From: Sanderia malayensis
Taxonomy: Eukaryota; Cnidaria; Scyphozoa; Semaeostomeae; Pelagiidae
NCBI GenBank assembly: GCA_013076295.1
Contig: RQOL01000660.1
Location: 2,542,001 to 2,606,000 of the forward strand
DNA: 64,000 nt
Direction: 5' to 3'
Position numbers and translations under genes: made by a program. This document shows, one piece after another, positions 12,228 through 27,000 of the stretch. The notes under the pieces are model-generated. The model had not been told where the DNA came from, searched no databases, and was given only the letters and a program-made list of their open reading frames with translations. The stretch's first letter is position 1, and each line of letters opens with the position of its first letter.

Positions 12228-14584
12228 AGCTGTGTACGTTTTAACACGTTTGAGACCCATTATAAAATTTTCACCGTTTAAAAATTTAATCGATTTCGCT
12301 TTGGTGAGTTTCGCACATTTTAAGTTGAATAAAGAGCTTCATTTTGTGTAGCGAAGAAAATATCTTTTTGAACTGCTTCATCATACAACTTATTCTCAAT
12401 TGAATAGGCTTTCGGTGTAATTCTCGAGTTTCTTCCACCATAATAAAATTGCTCTGCAAAAATACTTGAAAATGCAAGCAATTTGAAGATGGCGTCAAAC
12501 TGTTTTGCAAGTTTCGCGCTCTTTTTCAAGGAAATACAAAATGGCCAGTATGACGTATGACTATAGAGGAGCTTTAACAAACCTGTATACAAAATGGGAA
12601 GCATATTGATTGAATGTGAACGTCATGTAACATAGACCACGAATGGACAGGATGAATATCTGTGTGACTCCTGCATCGTTTCAATTTATTCAGTAAGGTC
12701 GACTTTACAAAGCTGCATTTAAATGTTAGCAGGTATGTTAAATTTATTAGTTTCATGAAAGATAGTGGTGACAATCTGACAACCAGTTTGCAAACCGAGT
12801 CTTATTTAATATAGACTGAGTTGTAAATGGGTCCTGAATCTTTCCACGTCTCACGCTGAGCAACATAAACAATCTCATCTCCTAGCAATTTCAATTAGCC
12901 CAGACAATGTGCAATGCCGAATGCCGTATATTGGTTTTTATTGCGATACGAGCAGACTCAATTATATGGGCTATAAATCATTGCACACAACATATACAGA
13001 TCACACGTATTTAGATTTATATCGAAATACCAGTGGAGTGGCTGCGTATTACCATGGATAGTTCAGTTCTCTCTTTCTCGCTGGCATAGGATGAAATGGT
13101 TAGTTCACTTTTCTTTCATATTGCTGTTATTGCGTAGGTATACTTATGGAGGAGGTTTTAGATTTAGTTCACCCGGCGCCTTTAAATTCACTAAATTATA
13201 CCGTGATTTACTTGCCAAGACAAGGCGGCAACGCCAACCTTGAAAATATTTTTTGTAAACATGTTTTACTCGAGTCATAACAAGTCATTTAGTTCCTTAT
13301 TTACGATATTCTCAAATAGTGAAAGTTGTCACGACTTATGTGCAGGCCTAAGTTGGCTTATAGGACTCTTGTTTAGGCTCGAGGAACTTGGGTATTTTTT
13401 GTGTATTATTTCATGACAAGCCAACTGAGTTCCCGTGTCCCTTGGGCGTTCAAAGTAGCGAAATTTAGCCTCATTTCAATATTATTATAAGATGAATTTC
13501 GCAGTTTTGAATCCTTTGGGGTTCATAATATGCATATGTCAGAGTTCGGATAAAAATATGTTGTTTTCAGAATTGCAGACCTGGTCTTGTATCTCGATGC
13601 CAGATATTATCGATAACTGAACTTTAGCTTTAATACACCCATTTTTTAAATGAGAAACTATGCAAAATTTTCGTACCATGGTTTCTTAGTTTCTTAGAGT
13701 TTCATACCTGATTATGGTACGAAAGGTTTCTTAGCAAGTTCCTTAACACCAAAATCTAATTTTCCTTAATTCATCGTCCTTTTCTTAGTTTTCTTTATCT
13801 TCTGTTACTGCCCTTTCTTTAACATGAAATTGAAGAGAACACAAAATTTTGCTGGACACTTCACCTAAAATCAAGTTTCCGTTATTGGCGTTCATATAAA
13901 AAGTTAAAACCTTTCACCTATATTTCATCATAACCAAATTGTCGTTGAGTTGAGATTTCTTACAATTTTGTGAGAATGAAGTGCGCAAGTTGTTTCTAAC
14001 ATTTTTTCTCGTTAAAATAACGTGGAAAGTTTCTCAACTATTTTCAGACACAATTTCCTACCAACGTTTCTTACGTTTTGAAAATAGGGCCCTATGGTTT
14101 CTGATAAAGGATTCTTATAAAATAACGGATATATTTGTATTCAAGTCGGCAGAAATTAGCTTACCTGTGACAGCTAATCAACTTCGATTTCTCAATGCAC
14201 AATGCAATCAACATCTGGTTGATGAGCATATTACTCCCACTTATGTAAACAGTCAAACCAATCTTGGAAGCATATATTGATTTGGTTCGGGAATAGATTT
14301 TGACCGCAAACAAACTTTCTTTGACCTCTTTATCTAAATGTTTATTTATCTTGTTTCTCTGATAATAATTTGGCCCTAATTTTATGGAAATTATAATTAA
14401 ATGTTATTCAATCGAATACAACTGTAGTTAAATGAAAAACTAAATATTTGAGCTTCTTGTATGCTTTAACCATGAACAAGAAGCCTAACTGGACGACACG
14501 AGATGTACGACTATACAATCCTTTTTGTTGTCTCTCTCAGAGAAGTAGTTCTGATATTTCGCTATATATTACCGTATTATATAT

Positions 14585-14976
14585 TACACGTTTTTTTTTA
14601 TAAGAAACCTGGCTCAAGGCCTAGTAGTAAAAGTTTCTTAATTTTTGGCAACATTTTAGTTCTAAAAGTTTCTTAAAAGTTTCTTAATTTCAAGAAAAAA
14701 GTTGTAGTGAAAACGAAGAAAAAACGTGGATGTTGCAAAATACAAAGGAAAATCATCAATGCGAAAAATCGTCATGTGGAGCCGACAATGTTATGCTTTG
14801 CACATAAAACACACTTACTGTAGTTGACATTTGTTGAATCCGTAAAGGAAAAACGTGTTTCCAAAATTTCTAATGTTTCTTAAATATTTCCTTGTAGTTC
14901 TAAAAGTTTCTTAAATATTAGGGCGTCTAGATCTAGGTTTCTTATAAACCGGTTTCTTATAAAAAAAAAGCGTGTA
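14585..14976. repeat. TATAAGAAACC-family element (long form)
   Basis: The left end TACACGTTTTTTTTTATAAG and the right end CTTATAAAAAAAAAGCGTGTA are inverted. Internal repeats of AAAAGTTTCTTAA are present. A close copy lies at 52070-52424 with the same internal segment (GAAAAATCGTCATGTGGAGC). It is non-autonomous and encodes no protein. Confidence 0.8.
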
Positions 14977-15030
14977 CACGATGTTTTATGTGTAGTTTCT
15001 TACATATACATCTTATTTTTGTTTTTGCAG

Positions 15031-18000
15031 ACCTTTCTCGTCTTATCACATCGTTTGGGAAAAGTTTACCTCTACCGATTCAATCGAGCCAGATCATTAT
15101 GGATCTTCGGGCCGAAAAACCCCGTCAGAAAAATGGCGGTTATGCTTATCACAAACCAGTATCCTTCAAAACTGCATTCGATTCGCATCTTATCTATTGA
15201 TGTTAATTACTTTATGGTTGTGCATATTTGAGATGATGCAAATTGAAGGTCACGCGCTAAAATGTACCTTTTTGGAGAAACTTTGGAAAATTTGTTTCAC
15301 AATTGTAGGCGATATTTCTGCTTTATAATATAGCACGTTATATTTTTCCACTTCAACTAAAACCTTTTGTTTTTTACCATACTACCTTTATCATCTAGTT
15401 TTTCCCAGTTTTATTTTATCTTAATAATCTTTTCATTAATCTTCTTCTACTATGTCTTCTTTACTCGCTTATTTTTCTTTATTTTTCTCCCTTCCCCATT
15501 CCCTTCAATTTTTATTTTATTTTTATTCTTCCTATTTCTCTATCTACCCTTCTTTCTTCTATATTATTTTCTCTTTCACTATTATTTTCATTCTCGTCTA
15601 CAGTAAAAACCCGAATATAAGAACCAATGGATAAGAACCTTCAGGGTGATTTTGCTGCTCGAAACAATAGATGAAACAATAGCCTATTGTCTTGGAACAA
15701 TAGGCCGAATGAAAATTTATAGGTTCTTATATGTGGGTTTTTACTGTACCTTATTTTACTGAAAGTTCCTTCTATGACTGGCAGACAGTAAATTATAGCA
15801 AGCAAGCGACAAATCCATCAATTAATTTCCTTGACCATGGCATTCAGATTCTTTGAATTCTTCGTCGTGTTGACAATTCTGATCAATTGTGTTATGCTTG
15901 CCCTCAGTGATACTCCAGAAGAAGCCGAGTAAGTGTAGCAAATTACTTCACCTATTTATCAATTTATCGCACCATCCTATTACATGATACGATACGGTCT
16001 GGTCTTTATGGTCTGGTCTTATGGTCCGACCGGGGTCCACAGGGGTCTGGTTAATAGACTATGCCTGCACTGCTATTACTTTTGTTCCATTAATTTAGCT
16101 CCAAACTTGAATGAAAATACCACCTTCTTTTTTGCCCTTACGCTCTCATGCGCCCCGCTGTTCAACTAATTGAGTCTAAAAAAACGCCCCAAACATATGG
16201 CATCCTCTTCAACCGAAATTCAGATTTTTGAGGAGGATCCTCATTAACCTATTTGGCATTTTATCTCATGCAAGGCTTTAGTTCCTGAGATGACAACTTA
16301 TTTGACAAAGTAAACGGTGCTGAACTCTCTGTACCAATATGAGACGGACACTGCTTTAGCTGTGAAAATCTGATCTGTATTTTTGTCATGATCAATGTCA
16401 TGGCGTCATTGGCTTCTCTTTGCTCGAGATGAACAAGAGATGAACTGTCTGATTTTTTATTATTCCTTTCGGCATGACACATCAAAGAAACCTATTTTTC
16501 TTTCATCTATCGCACCAGCACATCGCTTAATCAAATCATCAAGAACAGCGTTATCAGATTTTGTTTACTAGATTTTGTTCACTAAAAATCTTTTCAGTGA
16601 TCACTGTTGCCAATGCAACCCTATCTTGCAAATGAAAATCTATGCGTGTCGCCAGAAAATCGAAATAAGAACTCGAAGAATATCCAACTTTGTTCTTCAG
16701 AAAATAGAAAATATAATCGTGTTTATACTAATCTTATTTACTAGAAGTGCATTTGGTCTTTAATTGTAGCTTTGATAATAGTCATTATTCTTATTATTAT
16801 TATGTTTTATGATGGAAGCCAACAGAATATTAAGTCTATGCTTTGGTTTTAAGTCTTGATGATCATCATTGTACAGAAGAATAGTTTTGAATGACCCAGG
16901 TCTTTGATATTTCTACCTGCTAAGATATGCTTTTCTTGCCATATCTGTTCGATGATGAAACATTTCAAGACAGTTTAAGCAACTTCTTTCTTTCGAAGAC
17001 TTCATTTGAGTACTCCAAATTGTTCACACCCAAAAAGAAGTATATTATTTTATTCAAAACACAGTGTACAAGCCAAGGAGATTGATTTTACTGGAATTTA
17101 AATTGACAAGAGCACCTTGTTTTAAATACGTTTATTTCAAACAAGTGTAACAATAAAAACATGTTTTTCTTTATGAATAGAAACAAAATTCGTTATATTG
17201 ATTTTATAAGACTGTGATCTAACGCTCTGAGATATAGTGATTTGAAACTTTTCTTTCAATGAACTCTCAAAACACGACGGTGAAATTAGCCAGTTTTCCT
17301 CCATCTGTCGTTGATTCTTATTAAATATTTAAGACCTAATTACATATGTTTATCATCGTCAAAGGAATTACGACACTTATGATTACTTCAGCTAATTCTC
17401 TTGACTTTTTTAGAACATCGCAGCTACTCACTTCATTTGTATACCTATTTTATATCTTCTTCCCCCCAGATACGTGTTCACTGCCATTTATACTGTGGAA
17501 ATGGTTTTGAAGATCTTAGCAAAGGGATTAATATTACATAAGTATGCTTATTTACGAGATCCGTGGAATTGGCTGGATTTTGTTGTCGTCTGTTTAGGGT
17601 GAGGAGTTGATCTTTTCTGTATTTCTAATTATGTTTCTTTCTATTCATGTTTAATGTTATTTCTTTTGCAAATGTAGCAAATGCTTTTCCTTTGTCTTTT
17701 CATTCTAAATATCGCTATACTTTCATTATTTTTCTTACGTCTGTGCCTATTTCTTTACCTTCTTTATCATTTTTTTACCTTTTCTCCATTTCGCTTTAAT
17801 TCTTCTATCATATAATAATCAATTGTTTTTATTTTTTTTCTTTCTACTTACTTTCATCATTTTTATCATCATCTTATTATCTAAAAAAATTCTATTTTTT
17901 GTTTAGTTTTATATTCGCATTATATCTGCATGATATATTGATGTTCCTTTTATATTTTCATTCCAGTTATATCACGTTAACACCACATGTATCAAATTTT

Positions 18001-21000
18001 ACTGGAATTAGAACGTTCCGAGTTCTAAGGGCTTTGAGGACCATTTCAGCTGTTGAAGGTAAAGCCAACTCTCCACCCCTCTGCTCCACTATTTCATCCT
18101 AAAAAAAAATGAAAAACAATAATCCTGTTTTCTGTTCCCTAACCCCAACTCTAACTCTAACCCTGACCTTGACCCTAACCCTAATCCTAACCCTAACCCT
18201 AACCCTAACTCTAACCCTATGAGAACTACTATGAACTGGACCACATTGCATATTGGTTTGATTGTTTAGCACATCGAAACTGACTACAATGCAATTTAAT
18301 TTTGGCTGCAATGTTATTTATTTCGTAACTTTCAGGTCTTAAGACAATGGTGAATGCTTTACTGAAATCCATGAGGTTATTGTCAGATGTATTGGCTTTG
18401 ACGACATTTTTCATTTGTGTATTTGCATTGCTCGGTCTTCAACTGTTCAGCGGTTACCTACTCAACAAATGCGTCCGCATGCCAGGAAACATAACCGAAC
18501 CGTACGATGTATACGTCCGGAATTCGGGTGAGAAATGTTATCATTTGTTTTCAGCCGGGACCAACCGGTCCTTTATTTCATCCAATATTTATTGGATGGG
18601 AAGTTAATACATTCCAACAAATATTGGACAAGCGAACATTTTGTATAGCTTTCCATATTTGTCTAATACCTGTTTAATCTTCGAAGAAGGTAGAAAACGA
18701 TCCAATATTGACCATGCAACAAATGTTAGATCAATTATTGGATTGTTGTAATTTTTAAAATGCCCGTGGACTCGTGTGGATGTAACCCCCTTCCTGCAAT
18801 TGTCCATCAATAGTCACGTGACAATTAGTAGTACAGTCAATTCTGTCTAATTCGAACACCCTGGGGAAGCGTGAAAATGCTCGAATTACAAAAAGTTCGA
18901 ATTATAGAGGTTTGTTTTATAAGAATTGGTTCATTAGTGATCCTTGAAGGGACGGATAATTTCGTTCGAATTAGATAGAGTTCGAATTACACGAGTTCGA
19001 ACTATGCAGATTTGACTGTATTTACGTTAAATTAGGGCATATCCTTTTTATTCGGTTACAGTCCTTCGCAGTAAACTAAAGTTCTATCGAATATAGTAAC
19101 TAACATGGACAATGCTTAAATGTATAAAATTTCTGCTTTTCAGATAATTGGTATTCAGTTGATGGAGTTTTCGAAGTTTGTGGAAACTTTTCGACTAGTA
19201 GGTAAGAAAATCTTGACATCTGTTTTCCTTCCCGGAAGATCCGTTTGATTTTCGTTTCTCAAGATACTCTTTAAATTCTCTCCTATATGGATCAGTAAAC
19301 ATTCTTTTCCGTCAGTCCGAATCTGTTCATTTGGTCGTGCGCAATAATCCTCCAACGATCTCCCTATGTAGCTAGCAAACCTCGATCTGAAGAGAAGTTA
19401 TATCGTTATATCCTGATCTCATTGATGATGACGCAATTGTTTTTTCCATGCGCAGGCGCTGTCCCACCAATTACACTTGCTTGCCTGACATTGGAGATAA
19501 TCCAAACTATGGCTACACGAGTTTTGATCATTTCGGTTGGGCTCTGCTCACGTCGTTTCAACTGGTTACCATGGATTTTTGGGAGAACGCCTATTTCAAC
19601 GTAAGTGTCAAACACGACGCGTGTGAACGAACCTTGCTCTCGGTGCCTCTCTTTGAGACGGAGGCTCGGTTCGGTTCTCAACTACTCAACTCAACTACTC
19701 CAGAGTTTTCGGTAAACTGAGTAGCTGAATCCAGATATAACATCACATTCTTCATAGTTATATGCAATCGAATTGGTGTCTTCAAAATGTTCGAATGAAC
19801 GACCGTTTTTATTTTGAGCGTTTTTGGAAATGTAGCGAATTTTGCAGAGTGAGGTTTGCACGAAATTGACAAAAATCCCATGTCATTCAGCACCAAGCTC
19901 TTAGGGACACCCTTGCTCGTTACTTGCCCCCTGTACTTGACTAAAATATTATTGTCTTCTGAATGAGCTATGCAATCTAAGCCGGGGGCTACTGTGACTT
20001 TTGATTTTTATTCACAGGTGATCTCAGCTGCCGGATCTTGGAGTGTGTTCTACTTCATGGTTGTCATATTTTTCGGATCATTCTATTTGATCAACCTCGT
20101 TCTGGCTGTTGTCGCTGTCTCGTACGAACAAGAGGCTGAAAACGTTGCCAACCGAGTTAGTATTTATCTTCACAAACGCATACCGTATTTCCTCGATCAA
20201 ACGCCCCCTTCGATTAAACTCCTCTTCGAATAAACGCCCCCTTATGCCACCAACTTTTGAAATAAACGCCCTCACAAATTGCCAAAATTAATAAACGCTA
20301 GCGCTTTTTAATCGAGGAAATACGGTATGTAGTATACAAAAACAGAAGCGTGAGAACCTGGGCTGTACCAGGGGAACATGCCCCCAATATTTTTACTACT
20401 AATGTGTTCCTTTTCCCCTACCTCTGCCTCTTTGAATTTTTTTATTTAATCCTTTACTCTCTCTCAAACTGCTATTCGAACTGAACAAGTTTGGCTATGT
20501 TCATGCTTCCTATTATCAGGCCCAACCGACAATATAAATCAAATTGCGTGCTAGCATATCTTGTATAAAATATCTCACTATGTATTTTGAATCTAGGAAA
20601 AATTCTACGAGCAACTCAAGTCGATCGCTTCCTCCTACTCTTTGCACAACAAGTTCACACCGAAACTGCTCTTCGATCCGCCCAAAGGAGACGAAGATGA
20701 CGACTGCAAACTCCCGGATGTTGTCGTGTTCGATCCGAATCAGAAATCAATATTTCGCTCCATCCGACGACAGCGAAGGCGCAGGGCCCCGGAGAAGCAG
20801 GGTTTATCGCAAAAGATCTTTCAATCATCGATTCACCCGACGTCGAATAATGATGTCACGTTGATGCTGGAAGATTCAAAAAACACGCAGGCTTTACAGA
20901 ATCCCTCATCAAAAGAATCCATCACAGCAGTGAATGGACACCAGAAGACCATACAGAGGCAGGCCTCGCTTTCAAAACAACCCTCGGTTGCGAAGCAGAC

Positions 21001-24000
21001 TTCGTTTCAGTCCGACACGGCGACCGCTTCGTCGTCTACGTCACATGTTAAGAATTTCTCATCGACAGAGTCTGATTCGACACTACCATGGCGACCGTAT
21101 CAAGACAAAGATGAAAGCAGTTTGACCACGTGGAATCGGATTCGATTGAAGATTTTCGCCACAGTTTCAAATTCATTCTTCGAATTCGCAGTAACTGTGT
21201 TCATATTTCTGAATACTATAGTCCTATCGTTGGAGTATCATGGAATGAACCCTCTACTCAAGCAAGCATTGGTCGTGCTAAATCACGTGGGTATATCTTT
21301 ATTTATCACACATGACCACCAGGCCCGTCGAGAGCCATCTCGGGCCCTGGGGCTATAAACAAACAAGCGGTTGTTTTAAAATTTCTAGGGCCCTTCTTAT
21401 GAGCCGGGCCTTTGATCTTCTTTGTAGCTATTTTACCCTTCAATAAAAACTACAATTTCATTTGACTTCCTTTCCTTTCCTTTTTTTCCAGTTTCCTTTC
21501 TTTTTCTTTCCTTTCTTTTTCTTTTCCTTTCGTTTTCTTTTCTTTAATTTCCTTTACTTTCCTTACTGATATAAGTATTTCTCGCTCTTCTTCGGATGTA
21601 TTAAATTTGCTACATCTACATCTGCTAAAGCGAAGTTTAGCATCGCTTAGTAGATGTAATCCAACTTGACCCGGGGTCAATGTTCATGACACTTGCTTTG
21701 CTTCACCTTTCTTTGCATTACTCAAACATAATCCAGTTATCCTCAGGTTTGACCCAGCAGCAAATTTTCCATTCAGGTATTCACTTCAGTTTTCTTGACT
21801 GAAATGATCTTGAAGCTAATCGCGTACGGATTGAAGAGATATCTACGAAGCAGGTGGAATTTGTTTGACGGTCTTGTTGTCATAATCAGCATGGTTGATC
21901 TCTTGGTTGAGCTTGTTACCCACAGTGACAACAGCAGTTTAAGCATTCTTAGGTCGTTCAGATTGGTAAGTTCGTTTCTCAAATCATATTCAATGCATTT
22001 GAGCTTCCACAAGTCGATAATCGCACAACCTGATGTCCAGAATTTTGTTTTCATTGTTTTTGAATGCCTTGGGTTCATTTCACTCCTCTGAGTGTACACG
22101 TTTTTCTTTATAAGAAACCACTTACTAGTAGAACTTGTGCTAAATTACAATAGATTCCTCTGTTCTATTGTTTTCCTTAACAATAGAAAACAATAGACAT
22201 TTTAAGGAACTTCTACTAGTAGGGCTTGAGCTAGGTTTCTTATAAGATAAAGAACGTGTACTCGAAGACCTAAAACAGCGAACTGTTCTCCCTCCCACCC
22301 CCCCCCCCACCCCCGATTTTGAGTTGTTTGATGTCTGTTTCAAGCTTGATTTTCGATAACTCAGAATTTTATTCGATCCTACAAATTTCTTTTTCTCTTG
22401 AGTTATAAACATATCAAACCACACGATTCCACCATGCGTCCATCTGTTTATGATCTCCTCTCTGACTTTCTATTTCTTACGTCCTATTTTGTTTCCTTCT
22501 TTACAGTTGAGAGTGTTGAAATTGGCTCAATCCTGGTCGACGATGCGCAGCTTACTCGGTGCAATTGGGAGGAGCATCAATGCCATGGGTCATCTCACGT
22601 TAATTCTTGCTATCATCATTTACATGTTTGCACTCGTTGGTATTCAACTTTTCAAAAATAAATACGAGGCGAGCAAGTTTCCCGATGGAAAGGTTTGTTT
22701 TTCTAAGAATTGTATTTATCAAATAGATTGCCTTGCACTACTATCTTGTTTTGTCTTTTCTTGTCTTGGATCGGTTCGGACTGGTTGGATTGTGTCGTGT
22801 TGGGTTGTGTCGTGTTGGATTGAAGTGAATTTAATTGGATTGATTTTTAGTGGGAATGTTTCGCATTTGTTAGACTCACTTGTATTCGTCTTGGATTGTT
22901 TTGTTATGGCTTCTCTCTTCTTCTCATATCTTTACTTGATGGCTTCTGTGGTTTTATTTATCGTAAATCCTCGAATAAGCCCCCCCTCCCGGGGTCTTAT
23001 TTGCAAAAACCAAGTTTTAGCCTGATTATTGTTCAATATTAAGCAAAATAAAAACTATACGATGCAGCCAATCAAAAAAGTTGCTGGTTTAAACTTGCTG
23101 TTATTTGCAATACATCCACTAAACAACTTCAATGTCTGGAAACGTGGGCTCAAAATCCTTGCAAATGATTATCAGGATGGGGGCTTATTCGAGGGGAGGG
23201 CTTATTCGAAGGTGGGGGGCTTATTCGAGGATTTCGGTATCTCCCTCCTTCAATCTGCACTGCACTACTTTTACCTTGTTGATCTAATCTCTTCGTGGCA
23301 TTTTCGACTTTTAATATCTGTTTTGTCACTGGCCAATTGAATGGAACATCTATTCACAGATTCCAAGATGGAATTTCAAGGATTTTGGTCATTCGTTCAT
23401 GATGTTATTTCGTATTTTGTGTGGGGAATGGATAGAGCCATTATATGATTGCATGAAAGCTTCTTCAACATGGTCAATCGCATTCTTTGTATTGGCATTG
23501 ATTGTTGGAAATTTTCTGGTAAGACCATTTTTGGAGTATAGTCCCTTTTTGCCTTTCTTTTAGCTCTTACTATTCAATATTCTCATTCATTATAAGAATT
23601 GGTCTTTTTTTATGCGTATCTTTTATGTTAATCTACTATATTTTATATATTTTATATATTTTATATATTTTATATATTTTATATATTTTATGTCTTCCAC
23701 CAAGACTTGATTTCGCGTTTATTTCTTTTCGTGCATTCTTCCTTCTTTTTCATTTTCTTATTCCTTTTCGTCTTTTTCACCTTTATCTTATTTTTCTTTT
23801 ATTTTCTTTCATTATTATTCTTATTTTATACTCTTTTCTCTCTCAGGTTTTGAACCTTTTCCTTGCCCTGCTTCTGAGTTCACTGGCAGACGAAGCATTC
23901 GAACAAGAGTTGAAGCGAAGAGAAAGACAACGTAAGAGGCAAATGCGCAGTCTGCGCAAGATATTGAGACTGCAGACCGTTTTGAAGAAAATCAGTGGAA

Positions 24001-27000
24001 AAGGTCAATCAGGTTTGCAAAGAGATATCTGCTATTTCAGACAAAAACATAACTACTGTAGTTTATGATCGAGAGAATTGGCATATTTAATTTGAAAATA
24101 GAAAATATGAATACACATGCTACAATAGAATTACAGTCTACTCTCCATAAGTAGAACCTGCACGGGACCGAAAAAAATGGTTCCACTTATCGAATGTTCA
24201 ACTTATCCGAATTATAGGTTTGTTAATGCAAGTCCAAGGAACCGGAGAAATTGGTTCCACTAAACGAAAGTTCCACTTATCCGGGGTTCCACTTATCGAG
24301 AGTAGACTGTATGTTTATATTTAATTTTAATTATTTATCACTTGATTTTTAGATGATGTTCAGGAAAAGTCTGGAGCTGATAAAGTAAGCGTAAACAAAA
24401 TTTTTGAAAATCGCACATTTTGGATTATTCAACTTTGCTTCTTAAATCTTCAAAGTATTCATCAGAGGTTTGTGCAATGTAGTTTTATTGAGTTACATAA
24501 TTTTTGAAGCGGTTGTTCTTGATATTTTCAGCTTGCTAGCGTTGCCAGAAGAGCACTGAGAAAGAAATCAATACGACACTGCGATTCAGAAAAAGAAAAA
24601 ATCACAAAATGCATCGTAGCCAATAAACTCGAGGTTGTTGAAGAGGAGGTAACACGACCGAATTCCGAGAAAAATTCCTCGTATCAACCGAAACCTTGTC
24701 TGCCGTTTTGTTGTCCATATTCCGATGGGCAAAATTTGGGACAAACTTTCTGGTCAAGAAGAAGCAAGGACATCTTGTTGCTCAGAACCATAGTAAAGAA
24801 ATTTGTCGACAACAAATGGTTTGATAATGGGATTCTACTTCTCATTCTTGCAAGCAGCATTGTTCTGGTAATTCATGCTTCTAATTTTGTATTTAGTAAT
24901 TAGATTTGCGGTGGAGGCTTTTACAGGGGACAGAGATATTACGAGCCTCCACAAGGGCGTGTATTCCGGGGGCATTGGGGGCACATGCCCCTTCCAATCA
25001 TAAAAAGGTGCCTTAAAAATTAGCTAACATTGGAAAAGAAAAATGTGATTGCATTGTTGCACCCCCCACGTTTTACATTAAGGAACCTTTCTGCAATAGA
25101 CCGTAGCGTTGTGCCCATATTTTGTGTATCAATTACCGTATTTCCTCTAATTTACGCCCACCCTATTTTAACCACCCTCTCTAATAAGCGCCCACCCTAA
25201 AAGCAACAAATTTGAACTAATTCTCACTGTTTGCTTCAAATAAGTTTGCAAAATATGTTTCCAATTTTGTAAAATATTTAATAGGCGCCCGGGCGCTAAT
25301 TAGAGGAAATACGGTATATGCAAACTTGTTAGTGCAATGATCCTTTTGACTTTTGAATTACCCTATCCCTTCATTTTCTTTATTTTTCCATAGGTCTTTG
25401 AAGACATCCACTTACCAACGAAACCAACATTGAAAGCTTTTCTCGGTGGTTTGAATGTTTTCTTTTGTGTCGTATTCTTCATCGAATTTGTCCTGAAGGC
25501 CGTTGGCTGGGGAATTTACACATACATAAGGAATCCGTGGAACTGCCTTGACCTGTTCATCGTCTGTGTATGTCTTCCTGTCTCTCTTTTATATTTTTAA
25601 ATTCTATTTTGCTTGTTTGTCGTATCTGCAATTTGAACGTATTCATAGTCGCATGGAATTATTCGAACCCTAACCCTAACGCTGACCCTAATTACGAATC
25701 ACGAATCACGTGCAAAATTCACGAATCTTTTTGATTTGATTGTTTTAATATTTTAGATTTCAATTGCGTCAGTCATCAGTGCGTTTACGAACAGCCAAGG
25801 AAGTTTGAATGCTCTCAGATCTGTAAGGACGTTCAGAGCTCTTCGGCCATTGAGAGCAATTTCACGATGGGAAGGAATAAGGGTGAGTAGTGTAGGAAAG
25901 AAGTCTCGTTTCGTGAACTTGAGAAGGTGTAAAGCTCTTCAAGCAACTCTAGGCAAGAAAGATATGTGGTGTTATGAGTTCACTCGGCTGAGAAGGTTAT
26001 TGAGTGGGAAGAACTGTAGTCAAGATGTAGTCAGAGATAGTTAGGGTTAGATTAGGCTAAGGTAAAAAGTCTGATGAATAGATTGGACAGAAATTCGATG
26101 TCATTAAATGAAGATATGTGACATAAAATGAACCAGAGGGTATGTGGGGGGGGGATGGAGCGAGAACAGATGGAGTTAGTCAGATCAGATGGTGTGAGTT
26201 AAAATAGCATTATGTGACATGATTTTTGTCTTTATAAAAATACTCTTCTTTTTGCTAGATTGTTGTAAACAGCCTGTTTCAAGCAATTCCAAGCATTGGC
26301 AACGTCTTGTTGGTGTGTATCATGTTCTGGTTGATATTCAGCATAATGGGCGTGCAGTTTTTTGGTGGTATGTTTTTCAAGTGCATTGATTCATCCGGAG
26401 CATTGCTTCCTGCATCGGTGATACCAGATAGAAATGCCTGTTTGGCATTTAATTACGAATGGGTGAACTCGAAGGTCAATTTCGACAATTCCCTGAATGG
26501 TTTTCTCGCATTACTACAAGTTGTAAGTAGAATACATGCTTATGTTATGTTCTTTATCCAGCTCATTATTTTATTGTTATGGGAAGTATTACATCATACT
26601 ATACATAGGTACTATACATACTATACCTACTATACAAACATCCTATACCTACTATACCTACTTTACATAGGTACGATACATACTATGCTTACTATACAAA
26701 CATACTATACATGCTATACCTACTATACAAACATACTATACATGCTATACCTACTATACAAACATACTATGCATGCTATACCTACTATATAAACATACTA
26801 TGCAAACATACTATTACTATACAAACATACTATACATACTATACTATACACCCATTCACTCATTGTTTTAAGGGATACATTTCATCTCTACAATCTTGCA
26901 CCTTGCATGCAATAAATAGCCGCGCATAAGATCCTGCAAATATTCCACCCAGCCTGTTATCCAAAGACAATAGGCTATTGTTTCTTCTATTGTTTTGAGC

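Larger units (their letters stand above)
7004..15030. other. long intron or intergenic stretch
   Basis: I see no convincing coding exon in these 8 kb. It contains a degenerate tandem phrase 'AGCTCTACCTATTT' at about 7385-7490, a small AGTACAAGTAC array at 9180-9232, a MITE at 11784-12227, and a diverged copy of the TATAAGAAACC repeat near 8640-8725. A long TATAAGAAACC element occupies 14585-14976. The rest is AT-rich single-copy-looking DNA. If the frame at 6692-7003 is the first channel exon, this is its first intron; otherwise it is the channel's upstream region. Confidence 0.45.

Noticed and set aside
11807..12247. Frames of 82-136 codons on both strands
   Set aside because: They fall inside the palindrome-rich MITE and reflect its repeated GGAACGG motifs.
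15367..15634. Phe/Leu/Ser-rich frames resembling membrane proteins
   Set aside because: They are the translation of a T/C-rich intron stretch, with no conserved motif and inside a channel intron.
18099..18311. Minus-strand frame with an alternating Arg-Val run
   Set aside because: It is the translation of the telomere-like CCCTAA repeat.
20544..21315. Arg/Ser-rich frames overlapping the channel I-II linker
   Set aside because: They are out-of-frame shadows of the long exon 20597-21286, which continues the channel protein in phase.
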